Source: Actinomycetes bacterium
GTDB taxonomy: Bacteria > Actinomycetota > Acidimicrobiia > Acidimicrobiales > Acidimicrobiaceae
Direction of reading: 5' to 3'
Assembly: GCA_021819725.1 (NCBI GenBank)
Contig: JAKAQR010000011.1
Coordinates: 40,848 to 104,847, forward strand
DNA: 64,000 nucleotides
Both the position numbers and the translations under genes were made by a program. The notes below the pieces were generated by a model. The model did no database searches. It was not told the DNA's origin and saw only the letters and a program-made list of their open reading frames with translations. Shown piece after piece: positions 42,809-53,192 of this stretch. Every line of letters begins with the position of its first letter. Positions within the stretch are counted from its first letter, which is position 1.

Positions 42809-44521
42809 TCACCTTAAGTGGAGACTCAGAAACAGATAAAAAGCGACTGGTAGTACGATCAGTATCCCGTCAATGCGGTCCAGCATACCCCCATGACCTG
42901 GGAGTAACCGTGAAGAATCCTTAGCCGATACCGAGCGCTTCAGCGCAGACTCGGCCAAGTCGCCTACCGGGGCGATAATCGCTGACGCCACACCAATCAA
43001 CACCCCCGCCTCAAGGGTAAACGGGTGAATCAACGGGAGCGCGAATGCACCAACCAAAATTGCCGCCGCGCCACCGATAAGAACCCCCTCGACAGTCTTC
43101 CCCGGTGAAATCGCCGGAGCAAGCTTATGCTTCCCCAGAAGCGAGCCACCAAAAAACGCGAAGACATCGGCGGTCGTTGCACAGAGTAACGCCCCGATCA
43201 GGAGACCGAGACCACCATCTCCAAACAACGCATGTCGAAGTAGGAGCCCAGCGAACGCCCCAAATAGGCCAACCCACACCACAATGACCATCGTGGTGGT
43301 TACACCGACCACAAACTGCTCACCACGGTGCTGAACCATGAACCAGACAAGGGAGGCCAGGATGGCCACAAAGATCACCAAAACTATGGCATCTTCTCCT
43401 GCCACATAGGCACCAACCACCAACCCGATAACGGCGAGAAGCCCCACCAATGCAGCGGGCCGATAACCACCTCGGCGCAGCAGATTGTAGCCCTCAGCTG
43501 CAGCGGTAGTGACCGCCACGACCACGACCACTAGCGTCGAGATTGTTCCAAGTTTGAGCGCGCCGATAAAGACAAGGGCGAGTACGACCCCCGTGATGGT
43601 CCGGACCACCTTAATGCGGCGAAGTGGATCCGTCCCGGGAGAAACTCTGTCATCTCTCTCCGGCACTGGGGCATCTCTCTCCGGCGCTGGGGCCGCGTCG
43701 TTCTGATGATCGCGGTGGGGGTGCGCCCTTTTGTTCTCAACAGAATCCCTACCCAACCATGGCGATCCTCTTCGAGCACGCATGACTTCGTGGCGCGTGC
43801 GACCCAACACTGCGCCCTCCGGCGGACCGTCTCGCCTCGTGCTCTCCGCCTCTTGGGTATCGCCGCTAGCCACTGGTGGTCGTGGAGTACTCGCCGACGA
43901 CCCCCTGCGCTCATCGATCATGCGCTGGAGGGCCACACCATCATCGCCGACTTCCGGCGAGGGAGGCTTGACCGGCGCATCACCTTCGGGTACTCGTGGG
44001 GCCCCTGACGGCTCTCGATACGTCCGCTCCGGAGACGTAGGCCTCATTGCCTCATTGGACATGGGGGGACTCGTAACAGTTCGATCTGGGGAGAGGCGCT
44101 CCACAGGCACCAAGAAATCGTCGTTAGTATCGCTGGCGGAGGTGTCGGATCGGTCCTCCCTATCCTCAAGCGCATCAAAATTGGTCGGGGCCTCCTCGTG
44201 CACACGAGGAAGAGGCTCCCCGGCCAGCTCCTCGATGATTCGAGGGATCTCACCTGTAGGCGGATCTCGCCAACCAGGCAATTCGACCGTTGCATCCTCC
44301 CCAGTGCGATCGTTGACTTGGCGCTCCGGAGTGCCTGAGATACTATAGGGCACGTCAAGACTCAGCGTCTGATCAGGATCTTCCGCGGCTTCAGACCCAG
44401 GCACCTCGTCATAGAACAGCGTAGGATCGTCGTCCTGTGGAGGCTCACCTTGACCACTGAACAACGGCCCCTCTGACTGCCCGTTGGGCCCTCGCCGGTG
44501 GCGTTCCTCACCCTCACCCAT
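42809..44521 (-). CDS. cdsA: Phosphatidate cytidylyltransferase with long N-terminal extension
   Basis: 570 residues. The C-terminal 265 residues (from about 308) hold seven to eight membrane segments and the CdsA signature, SALKRSVSAKDSSRLLPGHGGMLDRID. It makes CDP-diacylglycerol from CTP and phosphatidate. The first 305 residues are acidic, Pro/Ser/Asp-rich and probably disordered, and contain WRDPPTGEIPRI and repeated PERD. Actinobacterial CdsA often has some extension, but this one is long. Confidence 0.94.
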   Translation of the reverse strand: MGEGEERHRRGPNGQSEGPLFSGQGEPPQDDDPTLFYDEVPGSEAAEDPDQTLSLDVPYSISGTPERQVNDRTGEDATVELPGWRDPPTGEIPRIIEELAGEPLPRVHEEAPTNFDALEDREDRSDTSASDTNDDFLVPVERLSPDRTVTSPPMSNEAMRPTSPERTYREPSGAPRVPEGDAPVKPPSPEVGDDGVALQRMIDERRGSSASTPRPPVASGDTQEAESTRRDGPPEGAVLGRTRHEVMRARRGSPWLGRDSVENKRAHPHRDHQNDAAPAPERDAPVPERDDRVSPGTDPLRRIKVVRTITGVVLALVFIGALKLGTISTLVVVVVAVTTAAAEGYNLLRRGGYRPAALVGLLAVIGLVVGAYVAGEDAIVLVIFVAILASLVWFMVQHRGEQFVVGVTTTMVIVVWVGLFGAFAGLLLRHALFGDGGLGLLIGALLCATTADVFAFFGGSLLGKHKLAPAISPGKTVEGVLIGGAAAILVGAFALPLIHPFTLEAGVLIGVASAIIAPVGDLAESALKRSVSAKDSSRLLPGHGGMLDRIDGILIVLPVAFYLFLSLHLR

Positions 44522-44535
44522 CGATACGGCCCCTC

Positions 44536-45108
44536 TCAGACCTCAAGTAAATCGCGCTCTTTGGTCTCCAACGCCTTGTCAAGTTCAGCGATATACTGCG
44601 ACGTTAACTGTTCGAGCTGTTTCTCAAGGTCCCCGAGGTCGTCAGTCGTCAGTGAACCCTGTTTCTGCCAAACCTCAAACTGGTGGCGCGCACTACGCCG
44701 TATGGCTCGAACTGCAACTCTCCCCTCCTCAGAGCGCGCACGAACAACCTTAATGAGTTCTTTGCGTCGTTCTTCCGTAGGGGGCTGCAGGGTGATGCGA
44801 ATCGCCGCACCATCGTTGCTGGGGTTCACGCCGAGATCTGCATTGCGTATAGCCGTCTCGATAGCACCGAGGCTCCCGCGATCGTAAGGATTGATAACCA
44901 AGGTACGTGCATCGGAGACACCGATACCAGCAATGGTCATCAGCGGAGTGGGCGAGCCATAGTAGTCAACGAGGAGATGCTCGACTAACGCTGGAGCCGC
45001 ACGACCTGTGCGTACCGAAGCAAACTCCTCCTCAGTATGTTCAACGGCCTTGGCCATCTTGGTCTTCGTCTCGGCGATAACCAGATCCGTATTTACTTCT
45101 TCAGCCAT
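44536..45108 (-). CDS. frr: Ribosome recycling factor
   Basis: 190 residues. The family core is seen in EFASVRTGRAAPALVEHLLVDYYGSPTPL and ALETKERDLLEV at the end. With EF-G it splits post-termination ribosomes. Its ATG shares one base with the pyrH stop (45108), so the two are coupled. Confidence 0.98.
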   Translation of the reverse strand: MAEEVNTDLVIAETKTKMAKAVEHTEEEFASVRTGRAAPALVEHLLVDYYGSPTPLMTIAGIGVSDARTLVINPYDRGSLGAIETAIRNADLGVNPSNDGAAIRITLQPPTEERRKELIKVVRARSEEGRVAVRAIRRSARHQFEVWQKQGSLTTDDLGDLEKQLEQLTSQYIAELDKALETKERDLLEV

Positions 45109-45839
45109 CAGTCAACCACCGTTCCGATTTCACCACGCCATGCGCGAGCGATATTACCAGGGCTGGTCACGTCAAACACGATCACTCGAATGTCGTGGTC
45201 CTTGCAGAAAGTGACGGCAGTCATATCCATAACATTGAGATCGCGCGAAATGACATCCATATACCCAACATGATCATACTTCGTAGCGCTGGGGTCAAGG
45301 CGCGGGTCGGCGGAGTAGATTCCATTAACCCCTGAATGTGTACCCTTCATCATCGTCTGCGCACCGATCTCCGCGGCTCGAAGTGCAGCTGCGGTGTCCG
45401 TCGTGAAAAACGGATTACCGGTGCCAGCAGCGAAAATGACGATCCTACCCTTTTCGAGATGACGCACCGCTCTGCGCCGGATGTAGGGCTCGGCAAGCTC
45501 GGACATCTGGATGGCACTCTGGAGCCGGACTGGCTGGCCGAGCGCCTCAATGGCACTTTGCAGTGCGAGCGCATTCATCACCGTCGCAAGCATCCCAATG
45601 TTGTCCGATGTTGGAGCATCAATGCCGATATCCACGCCGTAGGTGCCACGCCAAATATTTCCGCCACCGACCACCAAGGCGATCTCAACGTCGAGCTCCG
45701 AACGGAGCCCGACGAGTTCTTGGGCCAGTTGGGTCAGTACCTTCGCGTCAAGTGGCCCCTTGGCCGCATCTCCAAGCGCCTCGCCCGAGATTTTGAGTAG
45801 AATTCGGCATCGATCATCCGATGACTGCACTGTCGTCAA
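45108..45839 (-). CDS. pyrH: UMP kinase
   Basis: 243 residues. LKISGEAL, VVGGGNIWRG and the FAAGTGNPFFTTDTAAALRA loop are typical of bacterial PyrH. It phosphorylates UMP to UDP. The start seems to be TTG at 45839, four bases after the tsf stop; GTG at 45830 is an alternative. Confidence 0.97.
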   Translation of the reverse strand: MTTVQSSDDRCRILLKISGEALGDAAKGPLDAKVLTQLAQELVGLRSELDVEIALVVGGGNIWRGTYGVDIGIDAPTSDNIGMLATVMNALALQSAIEALGQPVRLQSAIQMSELAEPYIRRRAVRHLEKGRIVIFAAGTGNPFFTTDTAAALRAAEIGAQTMMKGTHSGVNGIYSADPRLDPSATKYDHVGYMDVISRDLNVMDMTAVTFCKDHDIRVIVFDVTSPGNIARAWRGEIGTVVD

Positions 45840-45843
45840 CGAG

Positions 45844-46641
45844 CTACTCGCCGACGACGAGTTGCGCGAACGCGACGAGCGTTGCTTGTCCTAGCACCTC
45901 TCGAACTCGATGTTTCTCATCTTTCACAAAGGGCTGTTCCAACAGGCAGATGGACTTGTAAAAGCCATCAAGGCGCCCTGCTACGATCTTTTCGAGGGCC
46001 GCCTCTGGCTTGCCCTCATTTCTCGTCATCGTCTCGAGCGTCTCGCGCTCCTGCGCTACCACCGATTCCGGAACGTCCTCGATTCGCAGATACGTTGGAC
46101 GAGCGAATGCAATGTGCAACGCGATGTCGTGGGCGAGCTCATTCGACCCATTCTTGAGCTGCACGAGCACTCCGTTAACCCCTCGATCCGCCTGAACGTG
46201 CAGATAACCCGACACCTCTTCACCTTCACCGGCCTCAAGTCGAACGACTCGACCGAGCGAGATGTTCTCCTTCAACGAGATGATAAGAGAGGAGATCATC
46301 TCCTCATACTCCGTGACCGCCTGCTCTCCTCGCTCCGCGACAGCAGCAGCGATCTCGTTCACGGTGTTGACGAAGTCCGTTGACTTCGCGACAAAGTCGG
46401 TCTCACACTTGAGTTCAACGAGTGCACCAGCACGATTGCCAACCATGGAGAGCGCTACCGCTCCCTCGCTGTTTTCACGCTCGGCTCGCTTCGCCGCAGA
46501 GACGACGCCCCGCTCCCGAAGCAGCTGTGCCGCACGCTCGGCGTCGCCACCTGTCTCTTCAAGTGTCTTCTTCGCGTCGAGAATCCCTGCGCCGGTGAGC
46601 TTACGCAGCGCCTGTACGTCCGCAGCTTTGATCTCAGCCAC
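45844..46641 (-). CDS. tsf: Elongation factor Ts
   Basis: 265 residues. It opens with VQALRKLTGAGILDAKKTLEET and contains the KCETDFVAKS signature of the nucleotide-exchange core. It recycles EF-Tu-GDP. Start is GTG. It lies between rpsB and pyrH, the usual order. Confidence 0.98.
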   Translation of the reverse strand: MAEIKAADVQALRKLTGAGILDAKKTLEETGGDAERAAQLLRERGVVSAAKRAERENSEGAVALSMVGNRAGALVELKCETDFVAKSTDFVNTVNEIAAAVAERGEQAVTEYEEMISSLIISLKENISLGRVVRLEAGEGEEVSGYLHVQADRGVNGVLVQLKNGSNELAHDIALHIAFARPTYLRIEDVPESVVAQERETLETMTRNEGKPEAALEKIVAGRLDGFYKSICLLEQPFVKDEKHRVREVLGQATLVAFAQLVVGE

Positions 46642-46688
46642 CCTCGGCCTTCCTTTCTGATTATATCAATAAATAGGACAGATTGTTG

Positions 46689-47420
46689 TTACGCTGGCAC
46701 CGGCGCCGGAACGGGTTCTAAAGCACCAGCTTTGGACTTCCCTTCGATAATTGCCGTCGCAATCAGCCGAGTGAAAAGCTCACATGACCGGATCGCATCG
46801 TCATTACCTGGCATGATATGATCCACCAGCTCTGGGTCGCAGTTGGTGTCGACCACGGCTATCACCGGGATGCCGAGACGAGCTGCCTCAGTGAGCGCAA
46901 GGTGTTCCTTGACGGTATCGATAACGAACAGAGCATCCGGCAACCTGGTCATGTTGCGAACACCACCGAGGTTGAGGTCCAGCTTGGTGAGTTCTCGCTG
47001 CAACAACAGCGCCTCCTTCTTCGGCATTGCGTCGAAGTCTCCCTGCACCTTCATCTGCTCATACTCTTGAAGCTTGCGCACTCGCGAGGCGATCGTGGGG
47101 AAGTTGGTTAACATGCCGCCTAACCACCGATGGCTTACGTAGGGCATACCGGCCATCTTGGCATACTGCGTGATAGCATCTTGAGCTTGCTTTTTCGTAC
47201 CGACGAAGAGCACACTGCCACCTCGAGCTGACAACGACCGAACGAAGCGGAAAGACTCGTCGATTCCCTGCAGTGTCTGGCGCAGATCGAGCAGGTAGAT
47301 ACCATTGCGCTTGTCGAAAATATAAGGCTTCATCTTTGGGTTCCACCGTTTGGCTTGGTGACCAAAATGGACTCCCGCCTCAAGAAGCTGAGACATGGTT
47401 ACTAGTGGTTTATCTGGCAT
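46689..47420 (-). CDS. rpsB: 30S ribosomal protein S2
   Basis: 243 residues from ATG 47420, preceded at short distance by GGGAGG. MSQLLEAGVHFGHQ, KMKPYIF, VGTKKQA, HRWLGGMLTNF and PVIAVVDTNCDPE are family motifs. The frame continues upstream to 47483 without similarity. It ends with an Ala/Pro-rich tail. Confidence 0.98.
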   Translation of the reverse strand: MPDKPLVTMSQLLEAGVHFGHQAKRWNPKMKPYIFDKRNGIYLLDLRQTLQGIDESFRFVRSLSARGGSVLFVGTKKQAQDAITQYAKMAGMPYVSHRWLGGMLTNFPTIASRVRKLQEYEQMKVQGDFDAMPKKEALLLQRELTKLDLNLGGVRNMTRLPDALFVIDTVKEHLALTEAARLGIPVIAVVDTNCDPELVDHIMPGNDDAIRSCELFTRLIATAIIEGKSKAGALEPVPAPVPA

Positions 47421-47896
47421 GATCCTCCCATCGGTTGCACTAAGAAGTGTCCTCGCGACAAACGCCGACCGTGGGTCGAACACTCCCGTTACTTACTCAA
47501 ATTTGAGCCGAAGGTAGCCTAGCAGCAACCACAGTCGAGGTCAGCCTTCTTCGATGAGGTGGTCGGCGTCGCAATCGGCGCCTACGACTCGCTGCGTACC
47601 TTTCCTCAAGCGCTCGGTAGAGATGTACACTCCATCCAGATCGGGCGTGACCTAGCGGGAAATCGCCCTCTCAAGATCGTTAACGGTTGTGGTACCCAAC
47701 CGAAGCGATTCCCGATACGCCAGGTATCGCATCGCTACCTTTGGGCACTTTTCACGAGTCCGGTTCGGCATTGCCGACCTCTGCAATCGAGTTCATTCAA
47801 TCAAAGCTGCCAGAGAAAAGCGATTGTCCGACGGAGCCAAGCGCTCCACCGACGCATGCACGCTCCGCTCCCGAGTGAACTAATCGATCGCCGGCG
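47421..47896. other. Spacer upstream of rpsB with a perfect palindrome
   Basis: No gene is supported here. On the minus strand it should hold the rpsB promoter and leader. CTCAAATTTGAG at 47496-47507 is a perfect 12-bp palindrome about 80 bases before the rpsB ATG and may be a leader hairpin or operator. A second short inverted pair, CGGTTG and CAACCG, lies near 47683-47701. Confidence 0.4.
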
Positions 47897-48658
47897 CTAG
47901 CCCACGTCGCCGAGCTTACCTCGGAGTTGCAATACCGCCTTCGAGTGAATCTGGCAGACTCGGCTCTCAGTCACGCCGAGAATGTCGCCGATCTCGGCCA
48001 GGGTAAAGCCTTCGTAGTAGTAGAGGGTTAGCACCATCTTCTCTCGGTCACCCAGCCGATTGATGGCATCAACAAGCATGCGCCGAGTCTCTTCTTGCTC
48101 AAAGGAGCCATTGGCGCTCTCCTTACGATCAGCAATGGTATCGCCTAGCGTCATACCTTCGTTGCGCTCCCCACCAAGGACCACCTCATCAAGCGCTGCA
48201 ATGCCTAGGAAAGAGATCTTGGAGAAGATCGCCTGCAATTCGGACTCATCAATCTCTAGCTCAGCGGCGACTTCCTTGTCGGTTGGACTCCGATGGAGCT
48301 TTGCTTCCAGCTTTGCATAGGCCTGTTCCACTGCTTTTGCCTTCGCACGAACCGATCGCGGCACCCAGTCAATTGCTCGGAGTTCATCGATAATAGCGCC
48401 CTTGATACGGGTAATTGCATAGGTTTCGAACTTGATATTGCGATCAAGGTCAAACTTCTCGATAGCATCGATCAGACCGAAGGTACCGTAGCTCGCAAGG
48501 TCGGCCTGTTCGACCGAGTTCGGCAGACCAATCGCGACCCTTGAGGCAACAAAGCGTACCAGCGGCGAATAGGTCACCAAAAGACGGTCTCGCAAACCCT
48601 GGTCGCCAGTCTCTTTGTATCTATGCCATAACTTATCTAAGTCGGCATCACCTTGCAT
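47897..48658 (-). CDS. whiG: RNA polymerase sigma factor, WhiG/FliA type
   Basis: 253 residues, group 3 sigma-70. Region 2 reads [19 protein letters not shown] and [18 protein letters not shown]; region 3 [18 protein letters not shown]; region 4 [41 protein letters not shown]. The group controls flagellar genes (FliA) or sporulation (WhiG). In Streptomyces whiG is also near rpsB. The organism has a chemoreceptor in this window, so a motility role is plausible. Confidence 0.93.
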   Translation of the reverse strand: MQGDADLDKLWHRYKETGDQGLRDRLLVTYSPLVRFVASRVAIGLPNSVEQADLASYGTFGLIDAIEKFDLDRNIKFETYAITRIKGAIIDELRAIDWVPRSVRAKAKAVEQAYAKLEAKLHRSPTDKEVAAELEIDESELQAIFSKISFLGIAALDEVVLGGERNEGMTLGDTIADRKESANGSFEQEETRRMLVDAINRLGDREKMVLTLYYYEGFTLAEIGDILGVTESRVCQIHSKAVLQLRGKLGDVG

Positions 48659-48666
48659 CGCAGCCC

Positions 48667-49533
48667 CTACTTGCCCCGTGGATGTAACTCCCGATAGACC
48701 CTTGCTAACCGTTCGTGACTCACATGAGTATAAATTTCCGTTGTGGATAGTCTAGCGTGTCCGAGAAGCTCCTGAAGGCTTCGCAAATCGGCACCGTTTT
48801 CTAGTAGATGGGTTGCATAACTGTGACGCAAGGAGTGTGGGTGTGCACCAGGAAAATAGTGATCGACGATGCGTTGCACCGATCGAACTCCGAGTCGGGA
48901 ACCCCGAGGACCCAAAAAGAGCGCCGTTGAACGGTCGGATCGGGTTCCTAGGTAGCGTTGCATCGCATCGAGGCAGCACTGAGCAACGGGCACGACCCGC
49001 GGTCTCCCACCTTTGCCATTGCGTACCGAGATCCGGCAGCCTGCGAAATCCACATCCCCAAGATCGAGCTGCACCAACTCACCGACGCGTAGCCCAGTGT
49101 CATACAGCGTCTCAAGTACGGCGTAGTGCAGAAGGTTCGCATCGGGATGCGATCGAAGGCCATCGAGAGTTGCACGAACGCTTGTTGCATCCAACGTTCG
49201 AGGAAGCTTCCTTTGCGTCGATGTTCCCGGCTTCACGAGCGCCAGACGCAGCGGAGCGAGATCAAGGTCATCACGAAAACGCAGATAGGACGAGAACGCC
49301 GCGAGATCAGTTCGCAGCGTCGATCGGGCAACCCCGCTCGCCTGTCGCTTCGATATCACCCGCCGTACAAGGCGAACATTCAGATCAGCCGGGTCGAGTA
49401 TACCAAGTTCAGCAGAGGCGCGAATCATCCAATCCAAACCCGTAAGATATCGGTGTTGGGTCGCGGGTGAGAGATAACTCAGCGAGGCGCGGTACTCCTC
49501 CAGCCGCCAACAACGCGCATTACCCACACCCAT
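48667..49533 (-). CDS. xerC: Tyrosine recombinase XerC
   Basis: About 288 residues from ATG 49533, which has AGGA nine bases upstream; ATG 49539 and a start at 49596 are in frame. The catalytic set is complete: Arg in TGLRVGEL, Lys in [27 protein letters not shown] with the nucleophilic Tyr. It resolves chromosome dimers at dif together with XerD and FtsK. It is eight bases upstream of whiG. A phage-type integrase is less likely given the context and lack of attachment sites. Confidence 0.9.
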   Translation of the reverse strand: MGVGNARCWRLEEYRASLSYLSPATQHRYLTGLDWMIRASAELGILDPADLNVRLVRRVISKRQASGVARSTLRTDLAAFSSYLRFRDDLDLAPLRLALVKPGTSTQRKLPRTLDATSVRATLDGLRSHPDANLLHYAVLETLYDTGLRVGELVQLDLGDVDFAGCRISVRNGKGGRPRVVPVAQCCLDAMQRYLGTRSDRSTALFLGPRGSRLGVRSVQRIVDHYFPGAHPHSLRHSYATHLLENGADLRSLQELLGHARLSTTEIYTHVSHERLARVYRELHPRGK

Positions 49534-49638
49534 CACCATAGTTCCTACCAGCCAGCTCGCCCTCGAACAGCCGAAGTGCGGGAGAACCTGAACCATCAGT
49601 AGCTATTGATCCCACGGTCACAGGTTAGCCTTTGAAAG

Positions 49639-50406
49639 GTGCCCCGAAAAACACCTCCTCCAGTTCTCCTCACATCGGCTCTCATCCTGGGTGCGCTCCT
49701 CTTGACGAGTTGTGGATCCGCAAACGCCAAGCCCGTGACCGCCAAGTCCAGCGGCGTGCTCAAACCCACTCCTACCACTGCAAGGGATCGAGCTGATGCC
49801 AAAGCATTTAGCAGCGTCAACTGGTCTAGGGTGACCTACCCTAGTCTTCTCCCCCACTGCCACGTCAACCCTGGGGCAAAAGTCGTCGAACACGGATCCG
49901 TCGTCGGCTATCTCGTGGGGTCACACGCACCTATCGCCATCGTAACGGCGACTTGTGGCATCAATGCCTCATCCCTACCGAATGGACTTTGGGCATTCGC
50001 CCCTCCCACCAGTTCGAGTAGCACCCGGCCACAGCTGCTCTCCACGCTGGTCTCCCTTCCACCAAGCCCACTGCAGCACGATTCTGCGACAAGCGTTCTC
50101 TACTTCTCAAACCTGCTCCAAGGCGACCAACAAGCAAGGGCGGTCCCAAGCCCACCTGGAACGACTCAGAGTTCAGATTATAAAGCGGCAGGTCCAGTTC
50201 TCTCGAGCATCAACTGTTACACGAGCGGCCCGCAATTTGTCCACGGGAACGCCTTCACCATCGTAGGACTTACGGGCATTGATTACTCGGTCCCCGACCA
50301 ACCGCCAGCTGCCATGGAATCGCTCGAGTTCACCTTCACCCACGGCAGCTTCCGGCTCGTCAAGAAATTTATCACTGCCACCGCCCGCTATAGCTGTCCC
50401 GGCTAA
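49639..50406 (+). CDS. Putative secreted lipoprotein of unknown function
   Basis: 255 residues from GTG, with GAAAGG close by. A signal peptide (LLTSALILGALLLTSC) ends in a lipobox, so Cys25 should be lipidated. The mature part starts with a Ser/Thr/Pro/Ala-rich linker, and contains several Cys residues (HCHV, TATCGI, SINCY, RYSCPG) that could pair outside the cell. No known domain was recognised. It converges on the malic enzyme gene. Confidence 0.75.
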   Translation: MPRKTPPPVLLTSALILGALLLTSCGSANAKPVTAKSSGVLKPTPTTARDRADAKAFSSVNWSRVTYPSLLPHCHVNPGAKVVEHGSVVGYLVGSHAPIAIVTATCGINASSLPNGLWAFAPPTSSSSTRPQLLSTLVSLPPSPLQHDSATSVLYFSNLLQGDQQARAVPSPPGTTQSSDYKAAGPVLSSINCYTSGPQFVHGNAFTIVGLTGIDYSVPDQPPAAMESLEFTFTHGSFRLVKKFITATARYSCPG

Positions 50407-50491
50407 ACGACAACCCGCCCAACGAGATACCTCCTCAAACATCACCATTGAGCAACCGCTATCTCTCTTGGACTACCAGCGCAGGAGCCTC

Positions 50492-51868
50492 TTACTTTGC
50501 CGCCGCCTCCACCGCCTGGGCGATCGTGGGTGCCACCGCTGGATTAAAGACCGTTGGAACGATGTAGGCCGGTGATAACTCGTCTTCGGTAACGATCGCT
50601 GCCAGTGCGCGGGCTGCCGCCAGCTCCATCGCCTCAGTAATTTTTGTCGCGCCTGCGTCCAGAAGACCTCGGAAAAACCCTGGAAAAACCAACACATTAT
50701 TGATCTGATTTGGTTCATCACTGCGACCGGTCGCAACGACAGGCGCAATACGACGAGCCACAGACGGCTCGACTTCAGGATCAGGGTTCGCAAGGGCGAA
50801 GACAATCGGATCAGGCGCCATGTGCCGCAGATCACTCTCGGTCAACAGGTTTGGCCCGGAGACCCCGATGACCACATCAGCCCCCTGGAGCGCGGTACGC
50901 AGATCCCCTCGAACGCCATCAGGGTTCGAGTGTTGAGCAACCCACAGGCGATTCTCGTCGAGCGAGCTAGACTGGGGATCAAGAACTCCGTCGCGGTCGA
51001 CGGCGATCAGGTTACCAACACCCTCATTGATGAGTAGCTTGGCGATTGCCACGCCAGCTGCTCCCACCCCGAGGACGACCACCTTTGCCGTGTCCAGACG
51101 CTTCTCCACGACCCGAAGTGCATTGAGCAGGGCCGCCAGAACGACAATCGCCGTGCCATGTTGGTCGTCATGAAATACCGGGATGTCGAGGTGCTCTCGG
51201 AGGCGTCGCTCGACCTCGAAACAGCGCGGTGCGGAGATATCTTCAAGGTTGATGCCTCCAAAGACAGGTGCAATCATGCGAACTGCCTGTACGATCTCGT
51301 CGACATCTTGAGATGCCAAGCACACTGGCCAAGCATCGACATCACCAAAACGCTTGAACAGGACTGCTTTGCCCTCCATCACCGGCAGAGCCGCCTCAGG
51401 ACCAAGATTACCGAGTCCGAGCACCGCTGATCCATCAGTCACCACCGCCACACTGTTGCGCTTGATAGTCAGATTTCTCGCCGCCCCATGATCGCGTGCA
51501 ATCGCTAGTGATACCCGCGCAACTCCTGGCGTATAGGCCATCGAGAGATCATCGCGTGTCTTAAGCGGGACCTTGGACTCCGTCGCCAAGACACCTCCCA
51601 GGTGTAACAGAAGGGTGCGATCGCTCATGGCGCGCACGGTGACGCCTTCGATGGCCTCGACCTCCGAACGCAACCGGGATGCATGCTCTTCATCGACAGC
51701 GTTGCAGGTGATATCGACCACAAGCCGCTCTCCCCGGGACTCCACTGTGTCGAGGGCGGTAATAGCACCACCAGCTTCAGCCAACACCGTCGTGATCGCG
51801 CCGACCAGGCGCGAGTCGGAGATCTCCACCCGCAAAGTCACCGAAAACGAAGCACTCGGATTGCCCAC
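50492..51868 (-). CDS. NAD(P)-dependent malic enzyme with N-terminal ACT domain
   Basis: 458 residues from GTG 51868, preceded by AAAGGTGG. An ACT domain (about 5-85, RLVGAITTVLAEAGGAITALDTVES) suggests allosteric control by an amino acid or similar ligand. The catalytic part has MAYTPGVARV, PVMEGKAVLFKRFGDVDAWP, FHDDQHGTAIV and the dinucleotide loop VVLGVGAAGVAIAKLL. It decarboxylates malate to pyruvate. No phosphotransacetylase domain is attached. Confidence 0.93.
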   Translation of the reverse strand: MGNPSASFSVTLRVEISDSRLVGAITTVLAEAGGAITALDTVESRGERLVVDITCNAVDEEHASRLRSEVEAIEGVTVRAMSDRTLLLHLGGVLATESKVPLKTRDDLSMAYTPGVARVSLAIARDHGAARNLTIKRNSVAVVTDGSAVLGLGNLGPEAALPVMEGKAVLFKRFGDVDAWPVCLASQDVDEIVQAVRMIAPVFGGINLEDISAPRCFEVERRLREHLDIPVFHDDQHGTAIVVLAALLNALRVVEKRLDTAKVVVLGVGAAGVAIAKLLINEGVGNLIAVDRDGVLDPQSSSLDENRLWVAQHSNPDGVRGDLRTALQGADVVIGVSGPNLLTESDLRHMAPDPIVFALANPDPEVEPSVARRIAPVVATGRSDEPNQINNVLVFPGFFRGLLDAGATKITEAMELAAARALAAIVTEDELSPAYIVPTVFNPAVAPTIAQAVEAAAK

Positions 51869-52214
51869 CGTTCCACCTTTCGTTCCACACTTGCGTCTAT
51901 CTAGCTGCACCTACAATAGGGCATAAGTCCGTCTACCTTCAAGTCTTCACGGATGCGACCCCTCCCTCCAGCACCAACGCGTTCATGGATTACAGACAGA
52001 ACAGCCCCAGTCCGATCTTCTATCGGGCTCGGGTCTCCGAATTGGCACGCATCCAATCAGGGGTCATGGGGATCGCAGCTATTAGTGCGCCACCATGAAC
52101 CGAGCGAGCATCCACGGACACGCCAGCACCACCACCGTGATGAGCACCACCGCGGGAGGACTATCTACCGTTGAAGTTACAAACGTCGCATCCCTGCGGA
52201 TCTACAATCAAAAC
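51869..52214. other. Divergent spacer between malic enzyme and EamA transporter
   Basis: About 350 bases between oppositely directed starts. No gene is supported. It should hold both promoters, but I see no clear hexamer pair. An in-frame extension of the transporter back to 52095 is open but reads as Ser/Thr/Ala-rich sequence unlike the family. Confidence 0.5.
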
Positions 52215-53153
52215 ATGCATCCTCGCCACATTCGCCAGCGCCCAGGCATCATCGGGATCGTCGCTGCTGCCATTCTGTGGGGATTTTCTGGCATTGCGGC
52301 ACAACAACTTTTCCAGCGTTATCACCTCGAGCCAACCTGGCTCGCCGCGGTACGAGTCACTGGGGCTGGAGTCCTCCTCGCCCTTTGGGCTGGACCCAGA
52401 GGGCGAGGAGCCGGTTTCAAGCGTTTCAGCGCCGACCGACGACGATTGGCCACCATCATCGTCTTTGGAGTGGTGGCCCTCGATGGCGTTCAACTCACCT
52501 TTTTCCTCGCCATCGCCCACGGCACCGCAGTATCCGCAACTCTTCTCCAGTTCACGAGTCCCGTTCTTATCCTTGGCTGGATCTCGTTACGGCATTTCAA
52601 GGTACCAAAGCCCTTACTGATACTCCTGATAGCAGGTGCGTTAGCTGGTGTCTTTCTCGTCGTCACCGACGGCTCCACCTCTGGACTGGCGATACCATTA
52701 GCGGGAGTCGCATGGGGACTGACCTCTGCACTCTTCACGGCGTTCTACAACCTGTTACCTACTGAACTCTTGGCACAACACAACGCAGAGGTCGTCGTCG
52801 CGGGTGCCTTCCTGATCGGGTCTGTGGTCCTGTTGCCATGGCTCATACTCGATGCACCAACCACCATGACCATGCCCGAGATCCTGCTTGTCCTCTTCAT
52901 CATCGTCGGAGGAACCGCGGTCCCGTTTCTGCTCTACCTCAGTGCCCTCGCCAACATTGCTCCACTGCTCGCCAATGTGGTAGGTACGCTTGAGCCGCTC
53001 ACCGCAGCCGTCGCATCGATCTTTCTCTTCAACTTGCGAGTGAGCTTGACACTCATCGCAGGAGTGGTACTCGTCCTTGGTTCGGTGATCGGCCTCTCAC
53101 TCCTCGACGATGGATCCCGCCGCTCGGACGAACTGCCGACACCTCCCTCTTAG
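52215..53153 (+). CDS. EamA (DMT superfamily) transporter
   Basis: 312 residues from ATG 52215, with two EamA repeats and ten predicted membrane helices (GIVAAAILWGFSGIAA; later GGTAVPFLLYLSALANIAPLLANVVGTLEPLTAAVASIF). The second block is the usual conserved end of the second repeat. These carriers export amino acids or other metabolites. No clear ribosome site precedes the ATG, so the mRNA could be leaderless. Substrate unknown. Confidence 0.9.
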   Translation: MHPRHIRQRPGIIGIVAAAILWGFSGIAAQQLFQRYHLEPTWLAAVRVTGAGVLLALWAGPRGRGAGFKRFSADRRRLATIIVFGVVALDGVQLTFFLAIAHGTAVSATLLQFTSPVLILGWISLRHFKVPKPLLILLIAGALAGVFLVVTDGSTSGLAIPLAGVAWGLTSALFTAFYNLLPTELLAQHNAEVVVAGAFLIGSVVLLPWLILDAPTTMTMPEILLVLFIIVGGTAVPFLLYLSALANIAPLLANVVGTLEPLTAAVASIFLFNLRVSLTLIAGVVLVLGSVIGLSLLDDGSRRSDELPTPPS

Positions 53154-53192
53154 TGTCGCTCGCTCTATACAACTGATCAACCAGCCACCATA

